Below, piece by piece: positions 15,537-23,255 of a stretch of DNA of 27,610 nucleotides. The stretch lies in assembly GCA_015065205.1 (NCBI GenBank), contig SVQS01000007.1:1-27610 (forward strand), written 5' to 3'. How positions within the stretch are numbered: position 1 is the stretch's first letter; each line of letters begins with the position of its first letter. The notes under the pieces are model-generated. The model was not told where the DNA came from. It saw nothing but the letters and a program-made list of their open reading frames with translations, and did no database searches. Position numbers and translations under genes: made by a program. This DNA comes from Oscillospiraceae bacterium (GTDB lineage: Bacteria > Bacillota > Clostridia > Oscillospirales > CAG-272).

Positions 15537-16079
15537 ATGCAATACCGCATTATCAGGAGCGACCGCAAAACGGTTGCCTTACAAGTCAAGGCGGGCGAGG
15601 TCATCGTCCGCGCGCCACGCGCCATGACACGTGAGGAGATTTCCGCGTTTGTTGAAAAGCATCGCGAGTGGATCAACAAAAAGCTTGCCGTGTTTTCTAA
15701 AACACCGAGTGGGCCTACTATCACCGATGAGGGAATACATCTTTTGACCGAGCGCGCACGTCAAATTATTCCACCCCGTGTCGCGCATTACGCCTCTCTT
15801 GTTGGTGTAGATTACAATCGCATAGCCATTCGCCATCAAAAAACCAAGTGGGGAAGCTGTAGCGGCAAAAAGAATCTCAATTTCAACTGTCTCTTACTGC
15901 TCACGCCCACCGAGGTGATGGATAGTGTTATCGTTCACGAACTCTGCCACCTCAAACATATGAACCATTCCAAAGAATTCTACAACGAAGTCCTGCGCGT
16001 ATGTCCCAATTACAAGCAATATGACCGTTGGCTCAAACAAAACGGTGGAGACCTTATTCGCCGTATGCCATCAAAATAA
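15537..16079 (+). CDS. YgjP/SprT-like zinc metallopeptidase (PF01863)
   Basis: A 180-residue protein of the YgjP-like M48-related family. It has the KTKWGSC signature (102-108), the zinc site HELCH (134-138) and the third ligand H144 in HMNHSKEF. The N-terminal beta-rich half (MQYRIIRSDRKTVALQV) is standard for the family. It is cytosolic; the substrate is unknown, and association with restriction systems or DNA-protein repair is known only for some relatives. I chose the ATG at 15537, five bases after GAGGGGAG; an upstream in-frame start at 15471 would lie inside the hairpin array and lacks a ribosome site. It is co-transcribed with the peroxiredoxin gene 20 bases downstream. Confidence 0.92.
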   Translation: MQYRIIRSDRKTVALQVKAGEVIVRAPRAMTREEISAFVEKHREWINKKLAVFSKTPSGPTITDEGIHLLTERARQIIPPRVAHYASLVGVDYNRIAIRHQKTKWGSCSGKKNLNFNCLLLLTPTEVMDSVIVHELCHLKHMNHSKEFYNEVLRVCPNYKQYDRWLKQNGGDLIRRMPSK

Positions 16080-16099
16080 AAACAAAGGAGACTACCACT

Positions 16100-16555
16100 A
16101 TGCTGCAAATAGGAACCAAAGCCCCCAATTTTACACTCTTTGACAAAGACGGAAATGCCGTCTCGCTTTCCGACTTCTTGGGAAAGCGCGTTGTGCTCTA
16201 TTTTTATCCGCGCGACAACACGCCCGGTTGCACCCGTCAAGCGTGTGCGTTTGCAGGTGCGTACAAGGAATTTGAAGCGCGTGATGTAGTCGTTATCGGC
16301 ATCAGCCGCGATAGTGTGGCATCCCACCAAAAGTTTGCCGAGAAGTACGAATTGCCTTTCATTCTGCTCTCCGATCCCGACCGCACAGCAATCGAGGCTT
16401 ACGGCGTTTGGCAAGAGAAAAAGAACTACGGTAAGGTTTCTATGGGTGTGGTTCGCTCGACCTATCTCATTGATGCCGAGGGCAAGATTGAAGCAGTGAT
16501 GCCAAAGGTTAAGCCCGACACCAACGCCACCGAAATTTTGGAGATGTTATCCTAA
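16100..16555 (+). CDS. bcp: Thioredoxin-dependent peroxiredoxin, BCP/PrxQ type
   Basis: A 151-residue peroxiredoxin that reduces hydrogen peroxide and alkyl hydroperoxides with thioredoxin as reductant. The active-site segment is YPRDNTPGCTRQAC (about 36-49): the peroxidatic Cys in TPGC and a second Cys five residues later, the resolving arrangement of atypical 2-Cys BCP enzymes. R111 lies in the VVRSTYLID segment. Length is typical. The start at 16100 is supported by AAAGGAG nine bases upstream; an in-frame extension to 16028 would overlap the previous gene. It follows the YgjP-like gene by 20 bases and ends at a bidirectional terminator facing the metalloregulator gene. Confidence 0.95.
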   Translation: MLQIGTKAPNFTLFDKDGNAVSLSDFLGKRVVLYFYPRDNTPGCTRQACAFAGAYKEFEARDVVVIGISRDSVASHQKFAEKYELPFILLSDPDRTAIEAYGVWQEKKNYGKVSMGVVRSTYLIDAEGKIEAVMPKVKPDTNATEILEMLS

Positions 16556-16576
16556 AATTGTTTATATGGTAAACAA

Positions 16577-16610
16577 AAACCGCGGAATTGTTTTGGCAAT
16601 TCCGCGGTTT
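16577..16610. terminator. Bidirectional terminator between peroxiredoxin and DtxR-like genes
   Basis: AAACCGCGGAATTG (16577-16590) pairs perfectly with CAATTCCGCGGTTT (16597-16610) around a TTTTGG loop. It is followed by ATTTTT on the plus side and preceded by an A-rich run that gives T's on the minus side. Confidence 0.92.
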
Positions 16611-16614
16611 ATTT

Positions 16615-16989
16615 TTAGAGTATGTTATTCTTTTCAGTAAGTTTTTTAATCGCCTCAAAAGATGTGTCACTGATGCTGTGCTCCATTTTGCAGGCGTCCT
16701 CGGCGGCGGTCTCTTCGTCAACGCCGATAGAGGTTAAAAAGTTTGCCAAGAGTGTGTGGCGCGCATAGATTTTTTCGGCAATCGTGCGGCCCGCATCGGT
16801 CAGGACAATGCCACCGTCTTTGTTAATCACGATATATCCGCCTTGCTTGAGCAGGCTCATCGCTCGGCTGACAGAGGGCTTGGAGTAACCCATTTCTTCG
16901 CCCACGTCAATGGCGCGAACGTGTCCCGATTTTTGAGAAAGACGCAGGATGGTCTCGAGATACATTTCTCCCGATTCTTGAATACGCAT
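16615..16989 (-). CDS. DtxR/MntR family metal-dependent transcriptional regulator
   Basis: A 124-residue repressor with an N-terminal winged helix (about 1-65, recognition helix near YSKPSVSRAMSLL) and a C-terminal dimerisation/metal helix pair. It lacks the SH3-like third domain of DtxR. The metal ligands are M9 (in EMYLETI), H78, C100, E103 and H104 (in ACKMEH). This set matches the primary site of DtxR (M10, C102, E105, H106) rather than MntR (D8, E99), which suggests Fe2+ sensing; this is inference. The ATG at 16989 is preceded by AAAGGAG with seven bases; an ATG at 17007 would put the ribosome site inside the gene. Its targets are not visible here; a ZIP gene lies 10 kb away. Confidence 0.92.
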   Translation of the reverse strand: MRIQESGEMYLETILRLSQKSGHVRAIDVGEEMGYSKPSVSRAMSLLKQGGYIVINKDGGIVLTDAGRTIAEKIYARHTLLANFLTSIGVDEETAAEDACKMEHSISDTSFEAIKKLTEKNNIL

Positions 16990-17020
16990 AACAGGTTCTC
17001 CTTTCATAGTTTCTGTTTAT

Positions 17021-17049
17021 AGAATAGCACAGTTCGTTTGAAAAATCAA
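17021..17049 (-). promoter_or_regulatory. Promoter for the DtxR-like gene
   Basis: On the minus strand, TTGATT (17049-17044), 17 bases, TATTCT (17026-17021), ending 31 bases before the ATG. The spacing is ideal; each hexamer matches 4/6. Autoregulation is common in the family, but I see no clear inverted operator. Confidence 0.6.
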
Positions 17050-17075
17050 GATGTTTTCTCAATTTTGAATTTACC

Positions 17076-18425
17076 TTACTCTTTTACCACACGCAATTTT
17101 TCAATGCCATAATAAGCAAACGCTTCCGCGGCGGCCGCATCGATTCTCTCACCGCATACTACAATCGGAACGGCAGGTGGGCAGGAAACGCTTGGTGATG
17201 CCAAAATGCGACCAATGCTGTCCTCAACGGCAACCGTTTTGGCAGGGGAGAGAAGTGCCTCGCGCACTCGCATTACGCGCTCCACTTTTGCAGGTGTGGG
17301 GGGAGTGTTGGTGATAGGTTCTCTTTTGGAAAGAGACGTCAAGACCATTTCGAGGTGCGCGAGCTCATTCGTGCCAACATCAGTGTCTGGCATTAGGACA
17401 ACAAAATCGTTGTCGGCGAATTCACATTCGATGCCGTTTTCTCGCAGATGTGTTGCAATTTCTGTACCCGTATAGCCAAAAGACTTTGGTGCAAGTGTGA
17501 TTTTGAGGGGTTCATTTCCCACGCAAGTGTATCCGCTTGACTGCAGATGAACTTTCAATTCATCAAGTCGTGCGGTCGCGCGGATGAGATTCTCGCGGCA
17601 CTCTTCTGCTAAATAAGCGTTTGCCGCATCGAGCGATTGCAAAATGAGATAAGATGGGCTGGTCGAGCCAAAGAGTGCCAAAGCATCCTTTGCGGCGGAA
17701 AGCAGATTGGTGTCAACATTTTTTGCAAGATGCAAATACGCGCCACCCGTGAGCACGGGGAGTGTTTTGTGTGCCGATGAACAGCACATATCTGCACCGA
17801 GGTCGGTGGGGTAAAGGGAAGTCGGCAAAAATTTGAGATAGGCGCCGTGTGCGCAGTCCACCAAAAGGAGCACACCATAGCGGTGGCAAACAGCGGCAAG
17901 TGCCGAGATATCTGCAATATTTCCAAGATAATCAGGCGAGGTCAAATAGACTGCTATGGGCAATACGTCCGCATTTTTGAGGGCTTGTTCTATTTCTGTA
18001 GGACAAAGTGTGCAAGAAAGATAATTCTCTTTGTCGCTACCGTATAGCCATTCCACGTCTATATCAAGGAGTGCTACGGCAGAAAGGAATGTCTTGTGTG
18101 CATTGCGTGCCGCCCACACGAGAGGGGGCTTTTTTTCATTGCGCGCCTTCAACAATGCCAAATAAAGCATTGCGCGAATGCATTGAGACGAGCCTTCGGT
18201 GGAATAAAACGTGTGCGCATCAAACAGAGTTGAGGCAATCTCTTCGCTCTCGCGAATAATGCCGTCTGCCTCATAAAGGGAGTCTGCGCCTGCTACCTCT
18301 GTGATGTCAAACGCTTCTACGCCAAGCGTGCCTGCCCCCTTGTGACCGGGCATATGCCATCTTTCGGTGTTGCTCTTTGCATAGCGATTGACAAAATCGC
18401 AAATAGGTGTTTTTACGTTCTTCAT
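17076..18425 (-). CDS. Orn/Lys/Arg decarboxylase-like PLP enzyme
   Basis: A 449-residue fold-type I PLP protein of the group usually annotated as arginine/lysine/ornithine decarboxylase (SpeA/YaaO type of Gram-positives). It has WHMPGHKG (23-30), ITEVAGADSLY (41-51), STEGSS (75-80), VDCAHGAY (189-196; DEAHGAH is usual) and SSAHKT (216-221), in which K220 is the PLP lysine. The short C-terminal domain is present. Expected chemistry is decarboxylation of a basic amino acid; the real substrate is not known. The ATG at 18425 overlaps the scfB stop (ATGA), with no strong ribosome site of its own, so it is translationally coupled to the SCIFF maturase. The longer reading to 18473 would overlap scfB by 52 bases and is unlikely. 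Confidence 0.92.
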   Translation of the reverse strand: MKNVKTPICDFVNRYAKSNTERWHMPGHKGAGTLGVEAFDITEVAGADSLYEADGIIRESEEIASTLFDAHTFYSTEGSSQCIRAMLYLALLKARNEKKPPLVWAARNAHKTFLSAVALLDIDVEWLYGSDKENYLSCTLCPTEIEQALKNADVLPIAVYLTSPDYLGNIADISALAAVCHRYGVLLLVDCAHGAYLKFLPTSLYPTDLGADMCCSSAHKTLPVLTGGAYLHLAKNVDTNLLSAAKDALALFGSTSPSYLILQSLDAANAYLAEECRENLIRATARLDELKVHLQSSGYTCVGNEPLKITLAPKSFGYTGTEIATHLRENGIECEFADNDFVVLMPDTDVGTNELAHLEMVLTSLSKREPITNTPPTPAKVERVMRVREALLSPAKTVAVEDSIGRILASPSVSCPPAVPIVVCGERIDAAAAEAFAYYGIEKLRVVKE

Positions 18426-19810
18426 TGTTCGTTTTTTGAGAGCGTGCGTGCGATTTCCACCATAATGGCACATTCCATTCTCTTGCGGAAGAGCTCGCAG
18501 CCATATTTGTAAACGCCCGTTACGCTACCCGTTGAGTGGTAGGCGTTTGCGGCACAACCGCCCGAGCAATAAAGCTTTGCCCAGCAGTCGCGGCAGTCGG
18601 GGCGCGCGTAGACATTGCAATTTGCAAAATCGCATTGAATAGGCTTGTTGGTTACACCGTTCCAAATGTCACCGAGCTTGAACTTTTCCTCACCAACAAA
18701 TTGGTGGCAGGGGTAAAGATCGCCCCAAGGGGTGACTGCCATATATTCGGTTCCCGAACCGCAGCCCGAGATGCGTTTGTAGATGCAAGGTCCGCCAGTC
18801 AGGTCGATCATATAGTGATAGAAGGTAAACGGACGTCCCTCGCGGTCGCGTTCAAGCATCAGCTCTGCAAGTTTTTCGTATTGGTCGAGGACGATGGGGA
18901 GATCCTCTTGTGTCAATTCCGAGGGGTCACCGGGGGCGCAAACAACGGGCTCCATACTCAATTCAGTAAAGCCGAGGTCGAGCATTGTTTGAATATCCTT
19001 GAGAAAATCGGGGTTTGCATGTGTAAACGTGCCGCGCATATAGTAACCCTTGCCGCCGCGTTCTTTTACAAATTTTTGGAACTTGGGAACGATCTGCTCC
19101 CAGCTACCCCTGCCTGCGTAGTCTACGCGATAGCGGTCGTGGATCTCTTTTCTGCCGTCAAGGCTGAGAACAACGTTGTGACACTCACGGTTGGCAAAAT
19201 CGATGACGTCATCGTCAACGAGCATACCGTTTGTGGTAAGGGTAAAGCGGAAATTCTTGCCTTTCTCTTTCTCAATGGCGCGCGCGTATGCTACGAGCTG
19301 CTTGACAACGTCAAAGTTCATCAGGGGTTCACCGCCAAAAAAGTCGACTTCAAGATTGCGACGTGTGCCCGAATTGGCAACAAGAAAATCAAGAGCTTGT
19401 TTGCCTACCTCAAAGCTCATCACAGCTCTGTCACCGTGATACTTGCCTTGGCTTGCAAAGCAATAGGAGCAGTTGAGGTTGCAGGTGTGCGCCACGTGCA
19501 GGCAGAGTGCCTTGATAACGCCCGAGGTTTTTTCCTTCAAGTGTCCCGCCATACCCTCAAAGGTGTCGGGGGAAAAGAGCTTGCCACTCTCACAAAGCGA
19601 GGTGACTTGGTCGTAGCACTCTTCGATATCTTCTTTTGAAATATCTTCATAAGATGCGTATTTTTCATTCATTGCGGCAATGATTTCTTCGCGATTCTTT
19701 TCTCGGTAGAGCGTGATGATGTCGTAAGCCACCTCATCCACTACGTGAACGCCGCCCGAGCAGGAATCAAGAACGATGTTATATCCGCCCAGCTTGTATT
19801 GATGTACCAT
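18422..19810 (-). CDS. scfB: SCIFF ranthipeptide radical SAM maturase
   Basis: A 462-residue radical SAM/SPASM enzyme that installs thioether links between Cys and other residues of the SCIFF peptide. Residues 1-85 look like the peptide-binding RRE domain (MVHQYKLGGYNIVLD...). The radical SAM cluster motif is C110-x3-C114-x2-C117, followed by FFGGEP (157-162). The SPASM region has many Cys, including C342, C350, C368, C393, C398, C406, C409, C415, C419 and C438, for two auxiliary 4Fe-4S clusters. Length is typical of SCIFF maturases. RBS AAAGGAG lies ten bases upstream. The precursor gene is 91 bases upstream on the same strand, with a terminator-like hairpin between, so expression probably comes by readthrough. 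Confidence 0.95.
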   Translation of the reverse strand: MVHQYKLGGYNIVLDSCSGGVHVVDEVAYDIITLYREKNREEIIAAMNEKYASYEDISKEDIEECYDQVTSLCESGKLFSPDTFEGMAGHLKEKTSGVIKALCLHVAHTCNLNCSYCFASQGKYHGDRAVMSFEVGKQALDFLVANSGTRRNLEVDFFGGEPLMNFDVVKQLVAYARAIEKEKGKNFRFTLTTNGMLVDDDVIDFANRECHNVVLSLDGRKEIHDRYRVDYAGRGSWEQIVPKFQKFVKERGGKGYYMRGTFTHANPDFLKDIQTMLDLGFTELSMEPVVCAPGDPSELTQEDLPIVLDQYEKLAELMLERDREGRPFTFYHYMIDLTGGPCIYKRISGCGSGTEYMAVTPWGDLYPCHQFVGEEKFKLGDIWNGVTNKPIQCDFANCNVYARPDCRDCWAKLYCSGGCAANAYHSTGSVTGVYKYGCELFRKRMECAIMVEIARTLSKNEQ

Positions 19811-19860
19811 ATATGTAAAACTCCTTTGATTGCGTGAAAATGTGCCTTAGGGAAGGCATT

Positions 19861-19889
19861 AAAAACGCCGCCAATTTGGCGGCGTTTTT
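19861..19889 (-). terminator. Terminator/attenuator between scfA and scfB
   Basis: AAAAACGCCGCCA (19861-19873) pairs perfectly with TGGCGGCGTTTTT (19877-19889) around three bases. On the minus strand the stem is GC-rich and ends in five T's, 13 bases after the scfA stop and 50 bases before the scfB start. It would make scfA mRNA abundant and let a fraction read into scfB, a common set-up for RiPP precursors and their enzymes. Confidence 0.9.
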
Positions 19890-19901
19890 AGTGAGAAAAT
19901 C

Positions 19902-20048
19902 TTACTTCTCGGTGTTCTCGCACTGTTGGTTAGCGATACCGCAGCTGGTCTTGCAAGCAGATTGGCAAGAGGTTTGGCATTCGCCGCAACCGCCGTTCTT
20001 TGCGCTTTCGCAAAGGTTGCGAGTTTCAATAGTTTGAATATGCTTCAT
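19902..20048 (-). CDS. scfA: SCIFF ranthipeptide precursor (six Cys in forty-five)
   Basis: A 48-residue peptide starting MKHIQTIETR, the near-invariant SCIFF leader, with a Cys-rich core: C21, C24, C28, C32, C36 and C43 in the pattern CGECQTSCQSACKTSC...QQC. One more Cys, C13, lies in the leader side. In known systems ScfB forms Cys-to-residue thioether bridges in this core. The ATG at 20048 is fixed by GGAGGG eight bases upstream and by the family start; in-frame codons to 20201 are not coding. A strong promoter lies at 20085-20113. The mature product's role is unsettled in the field (quorum-type signalling has been proposed for ranthipeptides). Confidence 0.97.
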   Translation of the reverse strand: MKHIQTIETRNLCESAKNGGCGECQTSCQSACKTSCGIANQQCENTEK

Positions 20049-20084
20049 AATGGAAACCCTCCAAATAATGAATTTACAACATAT

Positions 20085-20113
20085 ATAATAGCACACTTTT
20101 TTGCAAAAGTCAA
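20085..20113 (-). promoter_or_regulatory. Strong promoter for scfA
   Basis: Minus strand TTGACT (20113-20108), 17 bases, TATTAT (20090-20085): 5/6 matches in both boxes. The leader is about 30 bases. Confidence 0.8.
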
Positions 20114-20164
20114 TATAAAACGCAAGATTTTCCCCGATTTTTGCAACTTTTTTCAAGGATAGAC

Positions 20165-20193
20165 TTGGCAGGCGCGGAAAAATGTGATATACT
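20165..20193 (+). promoter_or_regulatory. Promoter for the SH3 lipoprotein gene
   Basis: TTGGCA (20165-20170), 17 bases, TATACT (20188-20193), 5/6 in both boxes. It fires away from the scfA promoter, which lies 52 bases to the left. Confidence 0.78.
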
Positions 20194-20247
20194 AATGGCA
20201 TCTATAAAACTTTATTGCTGTATACGGCAAAGATAGGAGAAAAGAAA

Positions 20248-21981
20248 ATGAGAAGAACATTCAAACTCACGGCGTTGGTTTGTTTGATGGTAGCCACCAT
20301 TCTTTTAACTACATCTTGCGATGAAATTTTGAGCAACTTGCCATTTGACAATGGTACAATTACTTCCGAAGAGGTAACCACATCCGGAGAAATAACAACT
20401 TCCGAGGAGACGACAACTCCCGAAGAAACGACAACTCCCGAGGAGACGACAACTCCCGAGGAGACGACAACTCCCGAAGAGACGACCACTCCCGAAGAGA
20501 CGACAACTCCCGAGGAGACGACAACTCCCGAAGAGACGACAACTCCCGAAGAGACGACTACTCCCGAAGAGACGATCACTCCCGAGGAGACGACCACTCC
20601 CGAAGGAGATACGGGAACAACCGCGCCTGATAATCCGATTACTCCGCCTGGTGTGGTGTGGCAAGATGTAGACAAATTCGTATATACCATCAGTGAGGTT
20701 AATCTATACCAAGAAGCAGATAGTAATAGCACTGTTTTGGCTGATATCGCGAAGGTAACCGAGCTGCATTGCACAAAGCAAAGCACCTCTTGGTATTACG
20801 TAGAGTACGATGGCAAGCAAGGATATGTCTTAAAGGCAGCCGTTACCGAAATCAACATTACCGGCAGCGACTTTGAAGACATTGCGGGCGGCTCCAAAAT
20901 TATGCACGCCAATGCCAATACCATTAACGTTCGTCCCTATCCCACCAGCGCTGATTTTTCTGCCGTTGTTGGTGCGTATAAACTCAACGACGAGGTTACT
21001 GTAGTTGCTACTAACGGTGTGTGGTATAGGGTCAAATTTATTGATAGAAACGGTGTAGAGCAGCTATATTATGTTCACTCCTCTTGTCTTTCCGAAACCA
21101 AAGTAATCGACCCCAATGATGACTCCATTCACAAGGACAAATTCTCCGCTGTAAACGGCACTCCCACAATGTATGTCAGCGGTGTTGAAAGCGTATATTT
21201 CCGTAAGGCTCCCAATACTAGCTCCGATGGCATTTTGGCGCTCAAGAAGGGCGATTCCATAAAAGTGCTCAAAACCGGTACCGTTGACGGCAAGGAATGG
21301 GCCTACGTAGTTGTTGAGCTTCTTCCAAATGCCCCCGGAGAGCCTACCACTTACCTGGTTGGCTACGTTCTCTTTGACTACCTTTCTTATGTAAAGGAAG
21401 ACACAACTTTGGAAGATTTGCTTGAGACTTATCCGACTTTCACGAGAATCGATGAAAAGACGATGTATGTTTTACGAGAGTCAGCTATCACTATCCGCTC
21501 TACGCCTGTCTTTCCAGAGGACGGACAGGAAAACCATCTTTCCGTTCTTCAATCCGGAATAACTCCTGATACGATTCAACCCCTCAAGGTTTTGGCAACC
21601 GGCGAGGTAGATGGCGTTCAATGGTTCATCGTTGAATATACCGAAAAGGTTGACGAAATCGAAAAGACTATCCGTGGGTTCGTCGGTGGTAAAGCGTTGG
21701 ACTACTTGACCTCTGATCCCGACGGAATTCGCACCCTTACATTGGAGGATGTAATAGCTCAATATCCCCAATTCATCGCGGTTTCCCCCAAGACTGTTAT
21801 TGTAACAAGTTTTGCAAATTGTTATGTTACCCCCGATGTGACGGATGCTGTTGTTAAGACGCTTGAGGCCGGAACCGAAGTTGCTTTGGTTGCCGAGGAA
21901 CAAGGCGATTTTGCTACATGGTGTGTAGTTATGGATTGTGACGGATGCTACTATTTCATTGGCAAACAATTTTTTAATTAA
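20248..21981 (+). CDS. Lipoprotein with Thr/Pro/Glu repeat stalk and SH3-like domains
   Basis: A 577-residue exported protein. The signal peptide is MRRTFK followed by a hydrophobic stretch and LLTTSC, with C24 as the likely lipidated residue (Thr rather than Leu at -3 makes the lipobox imperfect). Residues about 55-120 are a stalk of eleven TTTPEE-type hexapeptides. Then come about five SH3b-like repeats: near 146-205, 220-290, 308-380, 405-490 and 510-575, with motifs such as VNLYQEAD, INVRPYP, VYFRKAPN and ITIRSTP. These usually bind cell wall or peptide. I see no NlpC/P60 or amidase domain, so it is probably a wall-binding or scaffold protein. RBS AGGAGA lies 7-8 bases before the ATG. The M29 peptidase gene follows after 38 bases. 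Confidence 0.88.
   Translation: MRRTFKLTALVCLMVATILLTTSCDEILSNLPFDNGTITSEEVTTSGEITTSEETTTPEETTTPEETTTPEETTTPEETTTPEETTTPEETTTPEETTTPEETTTPEETITPEETTTPEGDTGTTAPDNPITPPGVVWQDVDKFVYTISEVNLYQEADSNSTVLADIAKVTELHCTKQSTSWYYVEYDGKQGYVLKAAVTEINITGSDFEDIAGGSKIMHANANTINVRPYPTSADFSAVVGAYKLNDEVTVVATNGVWYRVKFIDRNGVEQLYYVHSSCLSETKVIDPNDDSIHKDKFSAVNGTPTMYVSGVESVYFRKAPNTSSDGILALKKGDSIKVLKTGTVDGKEWAYVVVELLPNAPGEPTTYLVGYVLFDYLSYVKEDTTLEDLLETYPTFTRIDEKTMYVLRESAITIRSTPVFPEDGQENHLSVLQSGITPDTIQPLKVLATGEVDGVQWFIVEYTEKVDEIEKTIRGFVGGKALDYLTSDPDGIRTLTLEDVIAQYPQFIAVSPKTVIVTSFANCYVTPDVTDAVVKTLEAGTEVALVAEEQGDFATWCVVMDCDGCYYFIGKQFFN
20410..20607 (+). repeat. Eleven 18-bp in-frame repeats (TTTPEE stalk)
   Basis: Eleven consecutive 18-base units of the type ACGACAACTCCCGARGAR, coding TTTPEE. 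Differences are almost all at third codon positions (ACA/ACC/ACT, GAA/GAG), with one TIT and a final PEG. Such an array can gain or lose units by slippage without a frame shift. The long antisense reading frame over it (VVSSGV repeats) is a by-product. Confidence 0.95.
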
Positions 21982-22019
21982 CGAAACAAATGCGTTTTTT
22001 GGCAAAGAAAGGATAAATT

Positions 22020-23246
22020 ATGAAAAAATCAATTTTGAGAAATTACGCAAAGCTGATTGCCAAAATGGGTGGCAACGTGCAAAAGGGTCAGGACGTTATG
22101 ATTCTCGCATCCCTCGATCAGCCCGATTTCGTTCGTATGGTAGTAGAGGAGTGCTATGCGCTTGGCGCACGCAAGGTTAGTGTGGAGTGGAGCTATCAGC
22201 CCATTACCAAGGTCACCCAAAAGAAAGCGTCTCTCAAAACGCTCTCCACTGTTGAAGAGTGGGAGGTTGCCAAAATCAAGCACCGTGTTGATACTTTGCC
22301 CGTTATGATCTATCTCGAAAGTGACGATCCCGACGGTCTTGCAGGCGTTAACCAGGAAAAAATGGCAAAGGCAATGCAGGCAAGATATAAGATTATCAAG
22401 CCCTATCGCGACCAAATGGAGAACAAATATCAATGGTGTATTGCCGCCGTTCCCGGAGCGGAGTGGGCAAAAAAGGTTTTCCCGGGTGAGAAGAAGAATG
22501 CCGCTATTGAAAAGCTGTGGGAGGCTATTCTTTACACCTCTCGTGCGCTTGAGGATCCCATTGCTGCTTGGGAGGCTCACAATGCCGATCTTGCCGCACG
22601 TTGTGAATATCTCAACAATCTCGGCATCGAAACGCTTGAATACAAGGCATCCAACGGTACAGACCTGCGCGTTGGCATGATTGAAGATGCGCTTTTCTGC
22701 GGCGGCGATGAGGCTGCACAGGGCAGCGGCATCGTATTCAACCCCAACATCCCTTCTGAGGAAGTTTTCATTTCTCCTAAAAAAGGTGTTGCCGACGGTA
22801 TCGTTTATTCATCCAAGCCCCTCTCTTATCAAGGACAGTTGATTGAAAACTTCTGGATGCGCTTTGAGGACGGCAAGGCTGTTGAAGTTGGTGCCGAAAA
22901 GGGCGAAGCACTCCTCAAAGAAATGGTTTCTATGGATGAGGGCGCAGCTTATCTTGGTGAATGTGCACTTGTTCCTTACGATAGTCCCATTTCCAACTCG
23001 GGAATTTTGTTCTACAACACGCTCTTTGATGAGAATGCATCTTGCCACCTTGCAATGGGTCACGGCTTTACCAACACCCTCAAGGATTACGATAAGTACA
23101 CTCTCAAAGAGTGCTACGAAAAGGGCATTAACGACTCGATGATCCACGTTGACTTTATGATCGGCACAAAGGATCTTTCCATCACCGCCATCACGCGCGA
23201 CGGCCGTCGTGTTCCCGTATTCGAGAACGGCAACTGGGCATTTTAA
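22020..23246 (+). CDS. M29 family aminopeptidase
   Basis: A 408-residue cytosolic metallo-aminopeptidase (AmpS/aminopeptidase T type) that removes N-terminal residues using two metal ions. Aligning by eye to the staphylococcal AmpS pattern, ligands are E248 (NIPSEEVF), E314 (YLGECALVP), H343 (CHLAMG), H376 and D378 (IHVDFMIG). The segment SPISNSGILFYNTLFDENASCHLA is the family core (landmarks only: SPISNSG and FYNTLFDENA). The catalytic Tyr that usually follows the His by seven residues appears to be F350. RBS AAAGGA lies six bases upstream. It is followed by pepT after nine bases, so the two form a peptide-degradation pair. Confidence 0.95.
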   Translation: MKKSILRNYAKLIAKMGGNVQKGQDVMILASLDQPDFVRMVVEECYALGARKVSVEWSYQPITKVTQKKASLKTLSTVEEWEVAKIKHRVDTLPVMIYLESDDPDGLAGVNQEKMAKAMQARYKIIKPYRDQMENKYQWCIAAVPGAEWAKKVFPGEKKNAAIEKLWEAILYTSRALEDPIAAWEAHNADLAARCEYLNNLGIETLEYKASNGTDLRVGMIEDALFCGGDEAAQGSGIVFNPNIPSEEVFISPKKGVADGIVYSSKPLSYQGQLIENFWMRFEDGKAVEVGAEKGEALLKEMVSMDEGAAYLGECALVPYDSPISNSGILFYNTLFDENASCHLAMGHGFTNTLKDYDKYTLKECYEKGINDSMIHVDFMIGTKDLSITAITRDGRRVPVFENGNWAF

Positions 23247-23255
23247 GGAGACCGT

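Noticed and set aside
18536..19639. 367-residue plus-strand frame opposite scfB
   Set aside because: Antisense to a well-recognised radical SAM gene; shadow of codon bias.
20049..20201. N-terminal extension of scfA to 20201
   Set aside because: The promoter and the GGAGGG site lie inside this stretch, and SCIFF peptides begin at MKHI.
20202..20786. Minus-strand frame with VVSSGV repeats
   Set aside because: It is the antisense reading of the 18-bp TTTPEE array; the repetitiveness comes from the sense gene. No ribosome site suits it, and the promoter at 20165 points the other way.
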